This document shows, piece after piece, positions 13,101 through 23,398 of a DNA stretch of 64,000 nt. Each line of letters starts with the position of its first letter. Within the stretch, counting starts at the first letter, position 1. The translations under genes were made by a program, and so were the position numbers. This DNA comes from Cryptomeria japonica (taxonomy: Eukaryota; Streptophyta; Pinopsida; Cupressales; Cupressaceae), in the NCBI RefSeq assembly GCF_030272615.1, contig NC_081406.1, positions 112,561,783-112,625,782 of the forward strand. Direction: 5' to 3'. The notes beneath the pieces were generated by a model. It did no database searches. It saw only the letters and a program-made list of their open reading frames with translations, and was not told the origin of the DNA.

Positions 13101-13560
13101 AAATGAAAATCAAAGAACAAGGCATGGTAGAATACTCTTTGGAACCCATGTGTTTGGCCAACTTACCAGCATCACCTAAATCTCATGGATTACCTATAAC
13201 ATCAACACATCAAGCAACCCAATCCATCACCAAGTTTGATGGCAAATTTATCCAACTAGTCACTCTAGCACATGAATCAAAGGAAAAAAACATCCTTAGT
13301 TGGTTGTACAAGGATGAGGAAGAAGACAAAGTAGCTACTGTGGAGGTAGCTATACCAACACACCTGTATGGAAAAGGCTACTTGATCATGCAACAAATGG
13401 GATACAAGGGCAAAGGACCTATTGGTAAACATTAGGAAGGCGTCACAGAACCATTAGATCCTCCTTCACAATTTAGTAAAGACAAGAAAGGATTAGGCTA
13501 TGAACTCACTCTACCTCCAAAGAAGACACCACGCAAATACCAAAAACCTCAGTGGAAAGC
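13101..13560 (+). pseudogene. Gypsy-1 G-patch-like segment downstream of protease
   Basis: In the same frame as protease, 13350-13510 reads YGKGYLIMQQMGYKGKG, then after one stop ...KKGLGYE. This is the glycine-rich, aromatic-containing pattern of a G-patch, a short nucleic-acid-binding motif that also follows protease in some retroviruses and plant gypsy elements. Family assignment is by eye from the glycine spacing. One stop (13433) sits within it. Confidence 0.6.
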
Positions 13561-14635
13561 AAAGAAGAAATACAAGGAAGACTCCTGGTAGGAGGCACTA
13601 TTTGAGTCAGCAGAGACAATACGTAAAGAACGTGAAAATCAAGAACAAAAGAAATATCAAAGGCAACCTATCAATCAAAAGAAGGAAGCATATACTGCAA
13701 AAGCACATCATCTTCAAGAACCAAAATCCAACAAAGAAGAATCATCTCCTAGTAACATCATTTCTCCCCAGGGAGAAACAATATATGAACAAATGCAAAG
13801 AGTGGAAGCAGGATCTGACACAGAATCAGAGAAAACTATCAAACTTGTATCGATCATCAAAGACCTATTCACACCCTACAACATACCAATCCACAACACT
13901 ACCAGAATCTGGGATAATACCTCTGAGATTGATTCCAATGAATATGAATGGGGTAGATGTTCTAATATTATTGAAGATATTTGTGCAAATGACAGTCATA
14001 CACCCATCTCTCAAGAAGAACATGGCACAAAATCTAGAACACTTGAATTTGGTCCACATAATATCTATGACACCAAAGAAAATGAGCAGCGACATTACGA
14101 GCAAGTCTATACAGAAGATGATACCATCGAAGACCTCGATGAATCCTTAACTTCTTTAACACCAAGACCCACCACAATGATACCTCCATCCTGACACTTA
14201 CAGCAACAGAACTTGATCCACCTAATGACTCCTTACCACTTGTCTTTCCTGACCTCATAGACTAGGATGAACCTGAAACTCATGATATACCAATTTTCCC
14301 AAATGACGAATCCATTATCCATTACTTATGTACTGTTAACCCAGAAACAGACTCTACCAGTGAACAAAGTAACAACATCTGCAATTAGGGGAGTTCCAAG
14401 TCTCTCAATCACAAAAATGAACAAAATAAAGGATCTACTGCTGAAAACCAGTGAATGGCAGCAATAGATCACAAAAAAGTAAAAATAAAGGATGCATCTG
14501 AGGGTGAAAACCTTTGTAAGGCACCTAAAGATGGGAGACTTGACACTCTTCCTGAGCATTATCACGAGCAATCACCCATATTGATTGAGCCCACTCAATC
14601 AATCAACATTCGTACTATAGAAGCAGCCAAAAATA
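13561..14635 (+). pseudogene. Gypsy-1 pol linker before RT
   Basis: This Glu/Lys/Gln-rich acidic linker stays in the gag-protease frame to 14194 (13793-14194 is open for 133 codons). It then moves to another frame that is readable, with stops, to 14635. The last piece (SPILIEPTQSINIRTI) resembles the region just upstream of RT in plant gypsy polyproteins. No catalytic motif is present. Copia-2 begins at 14636, and RT itself is absent. Confidence 0.6.
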
Positions 14636-16158
14636 TGATAGTTCTGATACTTAATATAAGTACAAATCTAATAGCCAACAAGATGAGAGGGGGGGTGAAT
14701 CATACAAACTTAATCATTCATAAAAACATCAGATTCAACCTCGGTAACATATATTTCAGTAATATAACCAAAACTGTTAAACATGCAAACTCAAAAGCAT
14801 ATAAACATCACAAACCTCATAACACCAGATTTAACGTGGAAACCCAAATAGGGAAAAACCACTGTGGGATTTCGAACCCACTAAGAACCATACTCTTCTA
14901 GAGTATGTTCAGTTAAAAGCAAATCTTATTAAAGATTACAAACACATTACTAGATGTGACTCGGTTAAGGGATTTCCCTCAGATTTGTTAGGATCTTCAC
15001 CTTGTTAGAAGTGACCTTGTTAAAGGATTTCAAACACTCAATCAGAATGTCACCTTGCTAGAGGGTTTTACAAATAAGACTGTTAAGTCCACTCGGTTAA
15101 GAGATTTTCTATCACTTTCACAAAATAACAGTAATAAAAATCTATCTGCAAATTCACATCTAAAATGCTAAAGAAGGTTCCTATTTGTTCAATACAATAT
15201 AGACATAGAACTAATCTTGTCTATCTTCTAGGCTTCTATACTCTGTTATTCAAACAGGTCTTCAAGCTTTTGTGCTTGGTAATCACTATGTAGCATCCCT
15301 GTGCATACACTTGCCCGCATACATTGTTTATCAACAGTTTCCTATTTATAAACAATTAGGTAACCGCATAATCTCCTTGATCACATTTCCCATGATCAAT
15401 CATAGCCATCAGATCTTCGATCTTGTCCAGGTTCAATGCATCTTTCGATCTGAAAACATTTTACCCCGCCTAGGAACTTGCATATATTTCTTGGAACTTA
15501 TGCCAAGGTATTGTGGTTCAATCTGAGCTGTAGATCTTCATGTCAACTTTCCATTGCCTTAGATTCGTTAACAAACTATAATAACGACATACCAATCATT
15601 CAATCAGTTCCATCTCATCAGCTTCCTTCATTAAATAACGCATGCAAACATTTAATGCATTCTGTTATAGCTCGGTTACAACTCGGTAACAACTCGATGA
15701 ATACTAAACTTCACTCGGTAGACATTTCGCCTTCATTAACCGATAGTGATAACCTTAGGGTTTACTGACTAGGTTCTTTGCTTGATAACATAGTATAGTA
15801 TTAACCTTTACAATTTACAACATATGTATGATGTTAAAACAATCTAAAACATCATGATCTCATCATTGTCTGACTCGGTACTAGTTGCCCATTGAATACC
15901 TTATTCATCCCCTTATTCACCATATTCTTTCCTGTGTCTTTTACCGACAGCTATATACTCTTTAAATCATACTTCTCAAGATATGGCAACATCATACTGA
16001 ATTAGAAAATCAATTTCTTGACATCAATGACAAAATAATAATATCAAGATAGTAAACATCCTTAATCAGTTATATCCATAATCATCAACAACCTTCTCAA
16101 TATCCTTATGAAATGCCAACAATCTTTCATTATCTGTTATAATGCAATATTGCCAACA
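14636..16158 (-). repeat. Copia-2 3' LTR (complete)
   Basis: On the element's strand it begins TGTTGGCAATATTG and ends GAACTATCA. Near the 3' end it has the G-run block (GAGAGGGGGGGTGAATC on the plus strand, about 14687) and a GTGGAAACCC block (about 14836). Degenerate GGTTAAGGGATTT phrases recur at about 14960-15110. On the minus strand TATAAATAGG at 15341-15350 is a likely TATA box. Confidence 0.9.
15341..15350 (-). promoter_or_regulatory. TATA-like box in Copia-2 3' LTR
   Basis: TATAAATAGG on the minus strand lies about 810 bp into the LTR. The equivalent site of the 5' LTR is in the deleted part, so Copia-2 has no promoter of its own upstream of gag. Confidence 0.5.
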
Positions 16159-16348
16159 ATCTCCCTCTTTGGCATTGATGGCAAAACCAATTGATTTGAC
16201 CTTAAAAGATTCAGATTGTTGTGATTCTGAAATGCTAAAATTCTCTCCCCCATACATTAGACTTCTCCTAGTTTCTTTAGTTTTATTTCCAATCTGTAGT
16301 CTTCTCATTAGTCTTCTCCCTTTTATAGTAGTCTTCTCCCCCTTTGAC
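16159..16348 (-). other. Copia-2 polypurine tracts (terminal and upstream)
   Basis: The terminal tract at 16159-16172 is the complement of AAAGAGGGAGAT and touches the LTR. A second tract (AAAGGGGGAGAAGAC on the minus strand) is at 16335-16348. Both follow a TTGTCAT/GCCATCAATGCC-like context. Paired tracts of this type also occur in Copia-1, LARD-1 and LARD-2. They would prime plus-strand DNA synthesis. Confidence 0.7.
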
Positions 16349-16586
16349 AACAATGCCAAAAAGTAAAGAACTAAAACATAATTACTTCATGTATGAAGTG
16401 AATTCTTGTTGTTGTGTATCAATTCAATCTCGGTCAGAGCATTTTGTCTTCAATTCCTGTTCCTTGTAATATTTCCAGTAATAATTCTTGTACACCTTTA
16501 GAAAACATCCTAAAGTGTATAAATTAGCATCAACTCCCAAAAGATATTTGATAGAGTCATCGGATTGATGCTTTCACCGAACTCGG

Positions 16587-18137
16587 TCAGTGAGTAGAAG
16601 ATAGGGGTAGGACCCCTAACTTACTTCTGAGATATTCAAAAGTGTCCCTTGGTAGTGTCTTGGTGAAGATATCTGCTATTTGTTCCTTTGTGCTAACATA
16701 CTCCAACACCACTTTCTTCTCTTGAGCTTCTTCTCTAAGATAATGATATTTGATAGAGATGTGCTTTGTCTTAGAGAGCATAACATAATTCTTTGAAATA
16801 TTAATGGCACTCGTATTGTCACAGAATATAGTTACTAGCTCGGTAACTTTCTCATTTATACCTTCCAACAGTTGTTTGATCCATGCAGTGTTGGTACAAT
16901 TCAATGTTGCAGCAATGTATTCAGCTTCTGCTGTTGACTGTGAAACACATCCTTGTTTCTTGCTAAGCCAACTCACTAGTCTTTCTCCTAAAAAGAAAGC
17001 TCCTCCACTTGTGCTTTTTCTGTCATCAATGTTTCCTACCCAATCAGCATCAGTATAAACTTTTAAATCAAAATCATTTCCTTTCTGATATACTAAGCCA
17101 TAATCCTCAGTGCCTTTCAAGTATCTAAAGATTCTTTTGATTGTTGTCATGTGTGTTTCCTTAGGATCTGCAGAGAATCTTGCAATTATACCTACTGAAT
17201 GTGCTATATCTGGTCCATTGTGAATAGCATATTGTAGCTTTCCAATCATGGATTGGTAAAGTGTCTCATCAACAGATGCAGATTCATCATTCTTTGACAA
17301 TTTACAGTTGGTAGTCATAGGAGTACTTACTGGTTTTGAATCCTCCATTCCAAATTTCTTCAAGATTTCCTTTATGTACTTGGATTGAGTAATGAAAATC
17401 TCATTTTTCATTTGCAGTATATGTAAACCTATAAAATACTTTATCTCACCGATTAATGGCATCTCAAATAATTTTCTCATTTCATTTCCAAAGTTCTTGC
17501 ATAGAGAGTCATTTCCACAAAATATAATATCATCAACAAATATGACTGAGATTAGTATTCCATTTTCATCATTCTTCATATACATATTGTTGTTCTCACT
17601 TGTCCTTATAAAACCAATCTTAATCAAATAAGAGTGCAATCTTTCATACCATGCTCTAGGTGCTTGTTTCAGACCATATAAAGCTTTGTTCAATTTACAT
17701 ACCTGATCTTTATTATTATCTTCAACAAATCTTTCAGGTTGTTCAATAAAAAATTCTTCTTCTAATATTCCATTCAGAAATGCAGATTTGACATCCATTT
17801 GATATACCTTGAAGTTTTTGAAAGTAGCATAGGCCAACAATGTTCTTACTCCTTCAAGTCTAGCAACAGGTGCAAAAGTTTCACCATAATCAATTCCTTC
17901 TTCTTGAGCATAACCTTTGCAAACTAGTCTTGCTTTGTTTTGAATGACCTCCCCTTTTCCATTTAGCTTGTTTCTAAAAATCCACTTTGTACCGATTACA
18001 TTTTTGTCCTTAGGTCTTGGGATTAGTGTCCATGTGTCATTCTTCTTGATTTGATCAATCTCTTCTGTCATAGCATTTATCCAATCTTCACTGTTAAATG
18101 CCTCTTTCACTATTCTCGGTTCAAATTCAGATATCAA
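16587..18137 (-). CDS. pol: Copia-2 reverse transcriptase and RNase H (intact ORF)
   Basis: This 516-codon frame without a stop covers the RT and RNase H end of a copia polyprotein. RT runs over about residues 20-275: KARLVCKGYAQ near 68, the catalytic aspartate in YQMDVKSAFLNG near 112-123, LYGLKQAPRAWY near 153-164, and FVDDIIF at 200-206 (F in place of Y of the classic YVDD, common in this superfamily). RNase H follows, with YTDADWVG near 361, STAEAEYIAA near 401-410, the FCDNTSAI aspartate at 440 and KEQIADIFTK near 484. No ATG opens it because it is the distal part of a polyprotein; the upstream piece overlaps in another frame at 18127-18137, implying a one-base shift. Confidence 0.95.
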   Translation of the reverse strand: MISEFEPRIVKEAFNSEDWINAMTEEIDQIKKNDTWTLIPRPKDKNVIGTKWIFRNKLNGKGEVIQNKARLVCKGYAQEEGIDYGETFAPVARLEGVRTLLAYATFKNFKVYQMDVKSAFLNGILEEEFFIEQPERFVEDNNKDQVCKLNKALYGLKQAPRAWYERLHSYLIKIGFIRTSENNNMYMKNDENGILISVIFVDDIIFCGNDSLCKNFGNEMRKLFEMPLIGEIKYFIGLHILQMKNEIFITQSKYIKEILKKFGMEDSKPVSTPMTTNCKLSKNDESASVDETLYQSMIGKLQYAIHNGPDIAHSVGIIARFSADPKETHMTTIKRIFRYLKGTEDYGLVYQKGNDFDLKVYTDADWVGNIDDRKSTSGGAFFLGERLVSWLSKKQGCVSQSTAEAEYIAATLNCTNTAWIKQLLEGINEKVTELVTIFCDNTSAINISKNYVMLSKTKHISIKYHYLREEAQEKKVVLEYVSTKEQIADIFTKTLPRDTFEYLRSKLGVLPLSSTH

Positions 18138-19100
18138 ACATGTGTTGTCTCAGTTTGTTCCTTGTCATCACTGGATCATCCTTATCTCCTATAATCTGAC
18201 TTGGTGCATGATGTCTTCTAACATACTTGGCTAATACAGGCTCAGTAGGCTCTGTGTGATCTTCTTCATCACTCGGTAACTGGATATTCTCTTCATTTTC
18301 TTCAACAGTCTTCTCGGTAAGACTTCTCAGTTGAACATAGACAAATTCATCATAGTCTTCTGGTTCCTTGGAATTTCTTTCATCATTTCTTTCTTCAAAT
18401 TCATCAATTTTCACATTTGCACTCTCTACTATTTTGTTAGATGATTTGATCAGACATTTAAATGCTTTGCTTCTAGAAGAATAACCTAGAAATGTTCCTT
18501 CTTCACTTTTCTGATCAAACTTGCCATTTCTATCATCTTTGTGAACATAACATCTACTTCCAAAGATTTTAAAATAACTTACATTAGGTTTCTTATCATA
18601 CCAGATTTCATATGGTGTCTTCAAAGTACCTTTTTTCAATTGAACTCGGTTCAAGGTGTAAACTGTTGTGCTTATTGCTTCTCTCCAAAATGTTTGTGGT
18701 ACCTTCTTTTCAATCATCAGTGTTCTAGCACAATCCACAATAGATCTGTTTCTTCTCTTAGCTATTCCATTATGCTATGGAGTTCTCGGTGCAGAGACTT
18801 GTCTTTTAATACCATGATCATTGCAAAATAGGTTGAACTCATCAGATGTGAACTCTCCTCCTCTATCTGATCTAAGACATTTTAGTTGTCTTCCTATTTC
18901 ATTTTCAACTCTTGCCTTGTGCCATTTAAACATTTGAAAAGCTTCTGATTTTTGTTTTAGAAACATTACTGACATCATCCTTGAATAGTCATCCACAAAT
19001 AATATGAAATATTTATCACCATAATAACTTTAAACTTTCATAGGACCACAAAGATCAGTGTGCACTAGATCTAAAATTCCCTTAGAAGTGTAAGACTTAC
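18127..19100 (-). pseudogene. pol: Copia-2 integrase (broken)
   Basis: The catalytic core has HTDLCGP (first Asp) and LRSDRGGEF (second Asp). The third residue, Glu in the usual AER motif, is Lys here (GIAKRRNR), a single G-to-A change from a Glu codon. In-frame stops stand after PMKV (about 19030) and before HNGIAK (about 18776); both fit CAA/CAG to TAA/TAG changes. The C-terminal domain and acidic linker (18127-18738) are open, including WREAI, TPYEIWYDKKP and FGSRCYVHKDDR. The enzyme would be inactive even without the stops. Confidence 0.88.
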
Positions 19101-19850
19101 TTGTAAAGCTTGATCTTGTCATCTTACCCATCTGGCATCCGCGGCACATAGCATTCTCAGGTTTTTCAAGACTTGGTAGACCTCTTACTCTGTGCTTCTT
19201 ACTTATTTTGATCAGATTATCAAAATTTACATGACAAAACCTTTTATGCCATAACCAGGTATCATCTAACTTTGCATACAAACACTTATTATGAGTTGAG
19301 TCAAGGTGAAATGTGTTACCTTTTGTTTGTGTCCCAGTAGCAACTAACTTTCCATTCTTGTCATGAACTTTGACAATTCCCTTCTGAAATTCTATTCGGT
19401 AACCTGTGTTGTTTAGTTGTGCTACACTCAACAAATTATATTTCAAACCTTCAACCCAATAAACATCATTGCATCTTGCATTATCAAGAAGTGTTATAGA
19501 TCCTTTACCTTTCACCAAACATGGTGCATCATTACCAAATCTAACATAGCCTCCATCATAATCTTCTAATATAACAAACTTGTGTTTATCTCCTGTCATA
19601 TGATGTGAGCATCCACTATCTATAATCCAAGAATCATTAGTGTTTATGTGAGATATTAGGGATTTTTCTTCATACCTTTCTTCATCTGATCCATCTTTGA
19701 TAGCCACATAAACTACTTCCTCTGTATCAGTCTCATCTGATTTATCATCATTAGATTCCTCATCAGCTATTAGACATGTCTTTCTATCTCTTCTTCTGAA
19801 GTCTCGGTGTCCTCTGTAATGATTGTCTTTCTATCTATCATCTCAATAAT
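19030..19850 (-). pseudogene. pol: Copia-2 protease and gag-pre-integrase domain
   Basis: The open part 19030-19707 starts with an acidic segment, then WIIDSGCSHHMTG, the protease active site with its aspartate intact. ARCNDVYWVEGLKYNLLSV follows, then the zinc-binding pre-integrase domain with WLWHKRFCHVNF and MCRGCQMGK (the HHCC pattern). Stops lie upstream at about 19830. It would process gag and pol and help integrase bind DNA. Confidence 0.88.
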
Positions 19851-20820
19851 CTCTTCTTTTAGTAGAATCTTTGTCAGGACAGTTAGAAGCCATATGTCCT
19901 ATCTTATCACAATTGAAACATTTCAAAGGTAGCTTTCCCTTTATACTTACCTTTGCCTCTCAGTAACCTTTTGGCTAATAGTGCTTCAAACTCTTCTTGC
20001 TTTCTGATTTCCTTATACAGTTTGTGTACTGCCTCCATGTTCTTATGAAATCTTTCACTTGCTCCACTGTGATCTCCTTCAGAGTACTTATACTTTCTTT
20101 CATTGAAATCATTAGATTCATCAAGATGAAAAGAACTAAATGCAGATTCAACTTTATTTACCGAAGATCCACTGTTATCAAAGTTACTTAACTCAAATGC
20201 ATGTAGCTTACCAATAGTGGCATCCAAAGAAACAGACATATTCGGTACAGACCTGAATTCATTGATTGCAGAGACTCGGATTGTATAAGCCGGTAGAAGG
20301 GTTCTTAACAACTTACTTGTTATATCCTTTTCTTCAATAGTTCCACCTGCTCCTTTGATTTGATTGACAATCTCCTTTAGTCTTGTACTGTACTGAGTTA
20401 TGTTCTCACCTTCATTCATCCTCATAGATTCAAGTTGTCCTCTTAAACTATCTACTTTTTCTCTTTGAACATGTTCATCTCCTCCATATACTGATATGAG
20501 CTTATCCCACATTGCCTTTGCATCATTGCAACCTTCTAGATCATTAAACTCTGAATCGGTCAATGCAGATGTTATTTCAATCATTGCTTGAATATGTTCT
20601 TTCTTTGCTTTATCTCTTCCATTGTCAATGGATAGGTGCTCGGTGTAACAAAATCATTCTCCAGATAGTATACAACATATTCTCCAACTCCTGATAGATG
20701 TAGCTTCATCCTTTTCTGCCATGTAGAGAAACTTGACTTGTTCAGCTTTGGTGCATCCCTCTTATACATCTTTGGATCTTTAACTCAAGTGCCTTTAAAC
20801 TTTCCTTCCAGAGTCCAAAG
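19851..20820 (-). pseudogene. gag: Copia-2 gag (frameshifted)
   Basis: The pieces 20581-20769 and 19907-20584 are joined by a frame change near 20600. They encode a UBN2/copia-type gag: FSTWQKRMKLHL at the N-terminus, AMWDKLISVYGG, and LLRTLLPAYTIRVSAI. The zinc knuckle CFNCDKIGHMASNC lies in a third frame near 19880-19925, so another shift separates it from the core. A TGA also stands near the start (GKFKGT then stop, about 20790). It would form the particle and package RNA. Confidence 0.87.
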
Positions 20821-20831
20821 CTCTGATACCA
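20820..20831 (-). other. Copia-2 primer-binding site
   Basis: TGGTATCAGAGC on the minus strand lies two bases inside the 5' LTR. This is the standard plant copia site complementary to the 3' end of initiator tRNA-Met. Confidence 0.9.
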
Positions 20832-20833
20832 AT

Positions 20834-21099
20834 TGATAGTTCTAATACTTAATATAAGTACAGATCCAATAGCCAACAAGATGAGAGGGGGGGGTGAATC
20901 ATACAAACTTAATCATTCATAAAAACATCAGATTCAACCTCGGTAACATATATTTCAGTAATATAACCAAAACTGTTAAACATGCAAACTCAAAAGCATA
21001 TAAACATCATAAACCTCATAACACCAGATTTAACGTGGAAACCCAAATAGGGAAAAACCACTGTGGGATTTCGGACCCACTAAGAAACATACTCTTCTA
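20834..21099 (-). repeat. Copia-2 5' LTR, truncated
   Basis: It matches 14636-14899 of the 3' LTR with only a few differences, then stops at CATACTCTTCTA where Gypsy-1 sequence begins. Only the 3' end of the LTR (R/U5 side) remains; the U3 promoter part is gone. Confidence 0.92.
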
Positions 21100-21834
21100 A
21101 TTGGGAAACAAATAGCCTCTTTCATCCTTAATTATCTGATCTGCAAATATGGCATTCCAAGTTCCATCATCACAGATAATGGACGACCTTTCAAGAACCA
21201 AGATGTGCAAGAACTATGTGAAAAATTCAAAATCCAACATTGTTTCTCTACACCTTACTACCCACAAGGGAATGGTCAGGCAGAAGCATCCAACAAAACA
21301 ATATTGAAAATCCTAAAGAAAACAGTGAATGATGCAGGCAAAGATTAGCATGTACAACTCAATCCAGCACTTTGGGCATACATAACTAGCACCCGCACAC
21401 CTATGGGAGCTACACCATATTCATTAGTATATGGATCAGAAGCAATTTTACCTTTAGAGGTAGAAATTCCATCTCTTAGAGTCTCTTTGAAAGGCCTAAT
21501 TCCAGATGAAGAGTATCGAGTTAACCGACTGCAGGAGCCAGAACTTCTAGATGAAAGACGCCAATGTTCATCTGAAAGCATATCAGCAACGCATGTGCAA
21601 AAGCTACAACCACAAGGTCATTCCCATGATTTTAAAAATTGGTGACCTAGTACTCAAGGAAAATCCTAGAAATCAGCAAGATCGGGAAAAAAAGGGAAAT
21701 TTAAACCTAATTGGTTAGGTCCCTATGTCATCATATCAGCCTATGGATCAAACACTTATCAGCTAACAAATTCTAAAGGAGATGTGCTCGAGGAACCAAC
21801 TAAAAACATCCATATGAAGAAATACTATACTTGA
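21100..21834 (+). pseudogene. pol: Gypsy-1 integrase core and C-terminus (partial)
   Basis: The remaining reading starts inside the integrase core: IITDNGRPF (second catalytic Asp), then STPYYPQGNGQAEASNK with the catalytic Glu. ALWAYITSTRTPMGATPYSLVYG follows, then the C-terminal part WLGPYVIISAYG...NTYQL, ending KKYYT at 21834. One TAG replaces a Trp codon at about 21346 (AGKD-stop-HVQL), and a frame change falls near 21560. The zinc-binding N-terminus and first Asp are lost with the deletion at 21099. It is the last sense gene of Gypsy-1. Confidence 0.9.
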
Positions 21835-22890
21835 GTAGTCTAATGCACGAAAAAGTCAAAAAATTAAAAAAAATCAAAAACCAAGAAAAAGCAAATAAAG
21901 AGGTACAATAAAAGCAACTGGTGAAAACTTGGCAACAAGCACTATTGTGAGAGGACAACTCCTCTATCTATATTTTACCATTATATCCACAGTTAAGCAC
22001 TATCGGCCATCGCTCGACATTTTATCAGAATATCCATCCAGGACATACTTAGCGTAGTCACTATCCTGGTTTATCTACATATCCTTTCGCTGCATCTCAC
22101 CATGGCTTAGTAATCACTGTACATATCCACATTAAGAGCCACACTCAACTAGGGGCATCATTAATCAGAACTTGCAGCACATTCAAGACGTCAAAAACTT
22201 GCAGCAAACTCAGAACATCATATCCAACAAACAAAACTTAAACAATCACAAAAACCACACACAAACAAAACTTAACGGGATTCACAAAATATGATGGATG
22301 ATTTTCTGAAGTATCAAATATTGCATCTTGCATAAAGTTTTGAATATTTTTGCATTTGAAATTTTTTAATTATTGGATCCTCTACCTTTTCTCAACAAAA
22401 GCTTCAAAGCTAGAGAAAGTCGTGGGAACTCTAATATTTTTAGTTTTCTGTCTATGAGGCAATCATTTGTATTGTGTAGATACTTGTCTCGAGACGTGAC
22501 TCAAAACATATCATTGAAGACATGATCCCATATAGCGCATACAAATGGTTTAATCTTGTCTGTTTATATGCAATCTGCACTCAGGTCATCCTGGTTCAAT
22601 TATACCTCGGCACTTGTGCTATCTTGCAAAATCAAAAATCATGTTAATTTTTCTTAGGTCATTATGGTTCAATTATACCATTATGCTTGTATAAATTTTC
22701 AACATATCCCAAACAAATCAATGCTCAATGATGATACCTACAAAGAAAGCAAAACAACATGTGGCTATACAGGGATGACCAATGCAGAATGAGGATGCTC
22801 AAATCAATTAGTTGCATATCATTTTACAATTAGTTGCATATCATTTATCAGTTAGTTGCATATCATTTTAATCTTGCATTAGTATCCTCA
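21835..22890 (+). other. Gypsy-1 3' region after integrase
   Basis: No supported ORF lies here. A short repeat, AGTTGCATATCATTTT, occurs three times at 22808-22870 just before the 42-bp array. Confidence 0.5.
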
Positions 22891-22891
22891 T

Positions 22892-23100
22892 TATCATACA
22901 TCTCACTTTCAAGATACATCTCACACCATATCATATCATACATCTCATTTTCAAGATACATCTCACAACGTATCATATCATACATCTCATTTTCAAGATA
23001 CATCTCACAGCATATCATATCATACATCTCATTTTCAAGATACATCTCACAACATATCATATCATACATCTCATTTTCAAGATACATCTCATAAATATCA
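22892..23100. repeat. 42-bp tandem repeat, about five copies
   Basis: Units contain CATACATCTCATTTTCAAGA followed by TACATCTCACAACATATCAT. The period is 42 bp, so open frames on both strands show a 14-residue repeat; these are by-products, not genes. It lies between the sense integrase and the antisense gene of Gypsy-1. Confidence 0.9.
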
Positions 23101-23398
23101 TGCATTTACACATCATATTCATCACATCTCAAATCACATGCATCTAAGCATTACATCATCATCATATAAAAAATTAAAAATCATATAGCAAGCATAATCC
23201 ATAACACATCACATGAGGATCAAGGAAAATGGTGTCATATATATCTAAAAAATGATCAATGTACAAAATATATCATGTCTGTGCCAATACAAAAAAATGA
23301 TCAAAATACAATAGAGACAATGACTCTCAGGTATGACTATCTCCTGAAGGCGATGGTCTCGCTGCAGATGTCCTAGCACCTGGATCTCCATGTGGATC

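Larger units (their letters stand above)
14636..21099 (-). mobile_element. Copia-2: Ty1/copia element with deleted 5' end
   Basis: The 3' LTR is 14636-16158 (1523 bp), followed inward by a polypurine tract, RT-RNase H, integrase, protease, gag and primer-binding site. The 5' LTR is only 20834-21099 (266 bp). At 21099/21100 the sequence jumps into Gypsy-1 integrase, so one deletion removed about 1.26 kb of the LTR together with Gypsy-1 RT, RNase H and the start of integrase. Left flank AAATA at 14631-14635 has no partner because of the deletion. It contains the most intact RT in the window, but integrase and gag are broken and the promoter is lost. Confidence 0.92.

Noticed and set aside
22834-23105. 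Open frames on both strands with a perfect 14-residue repeat
   Set aside because: They are a by-product of the 42-bp tandem repeat, whose period is a multiple of three.
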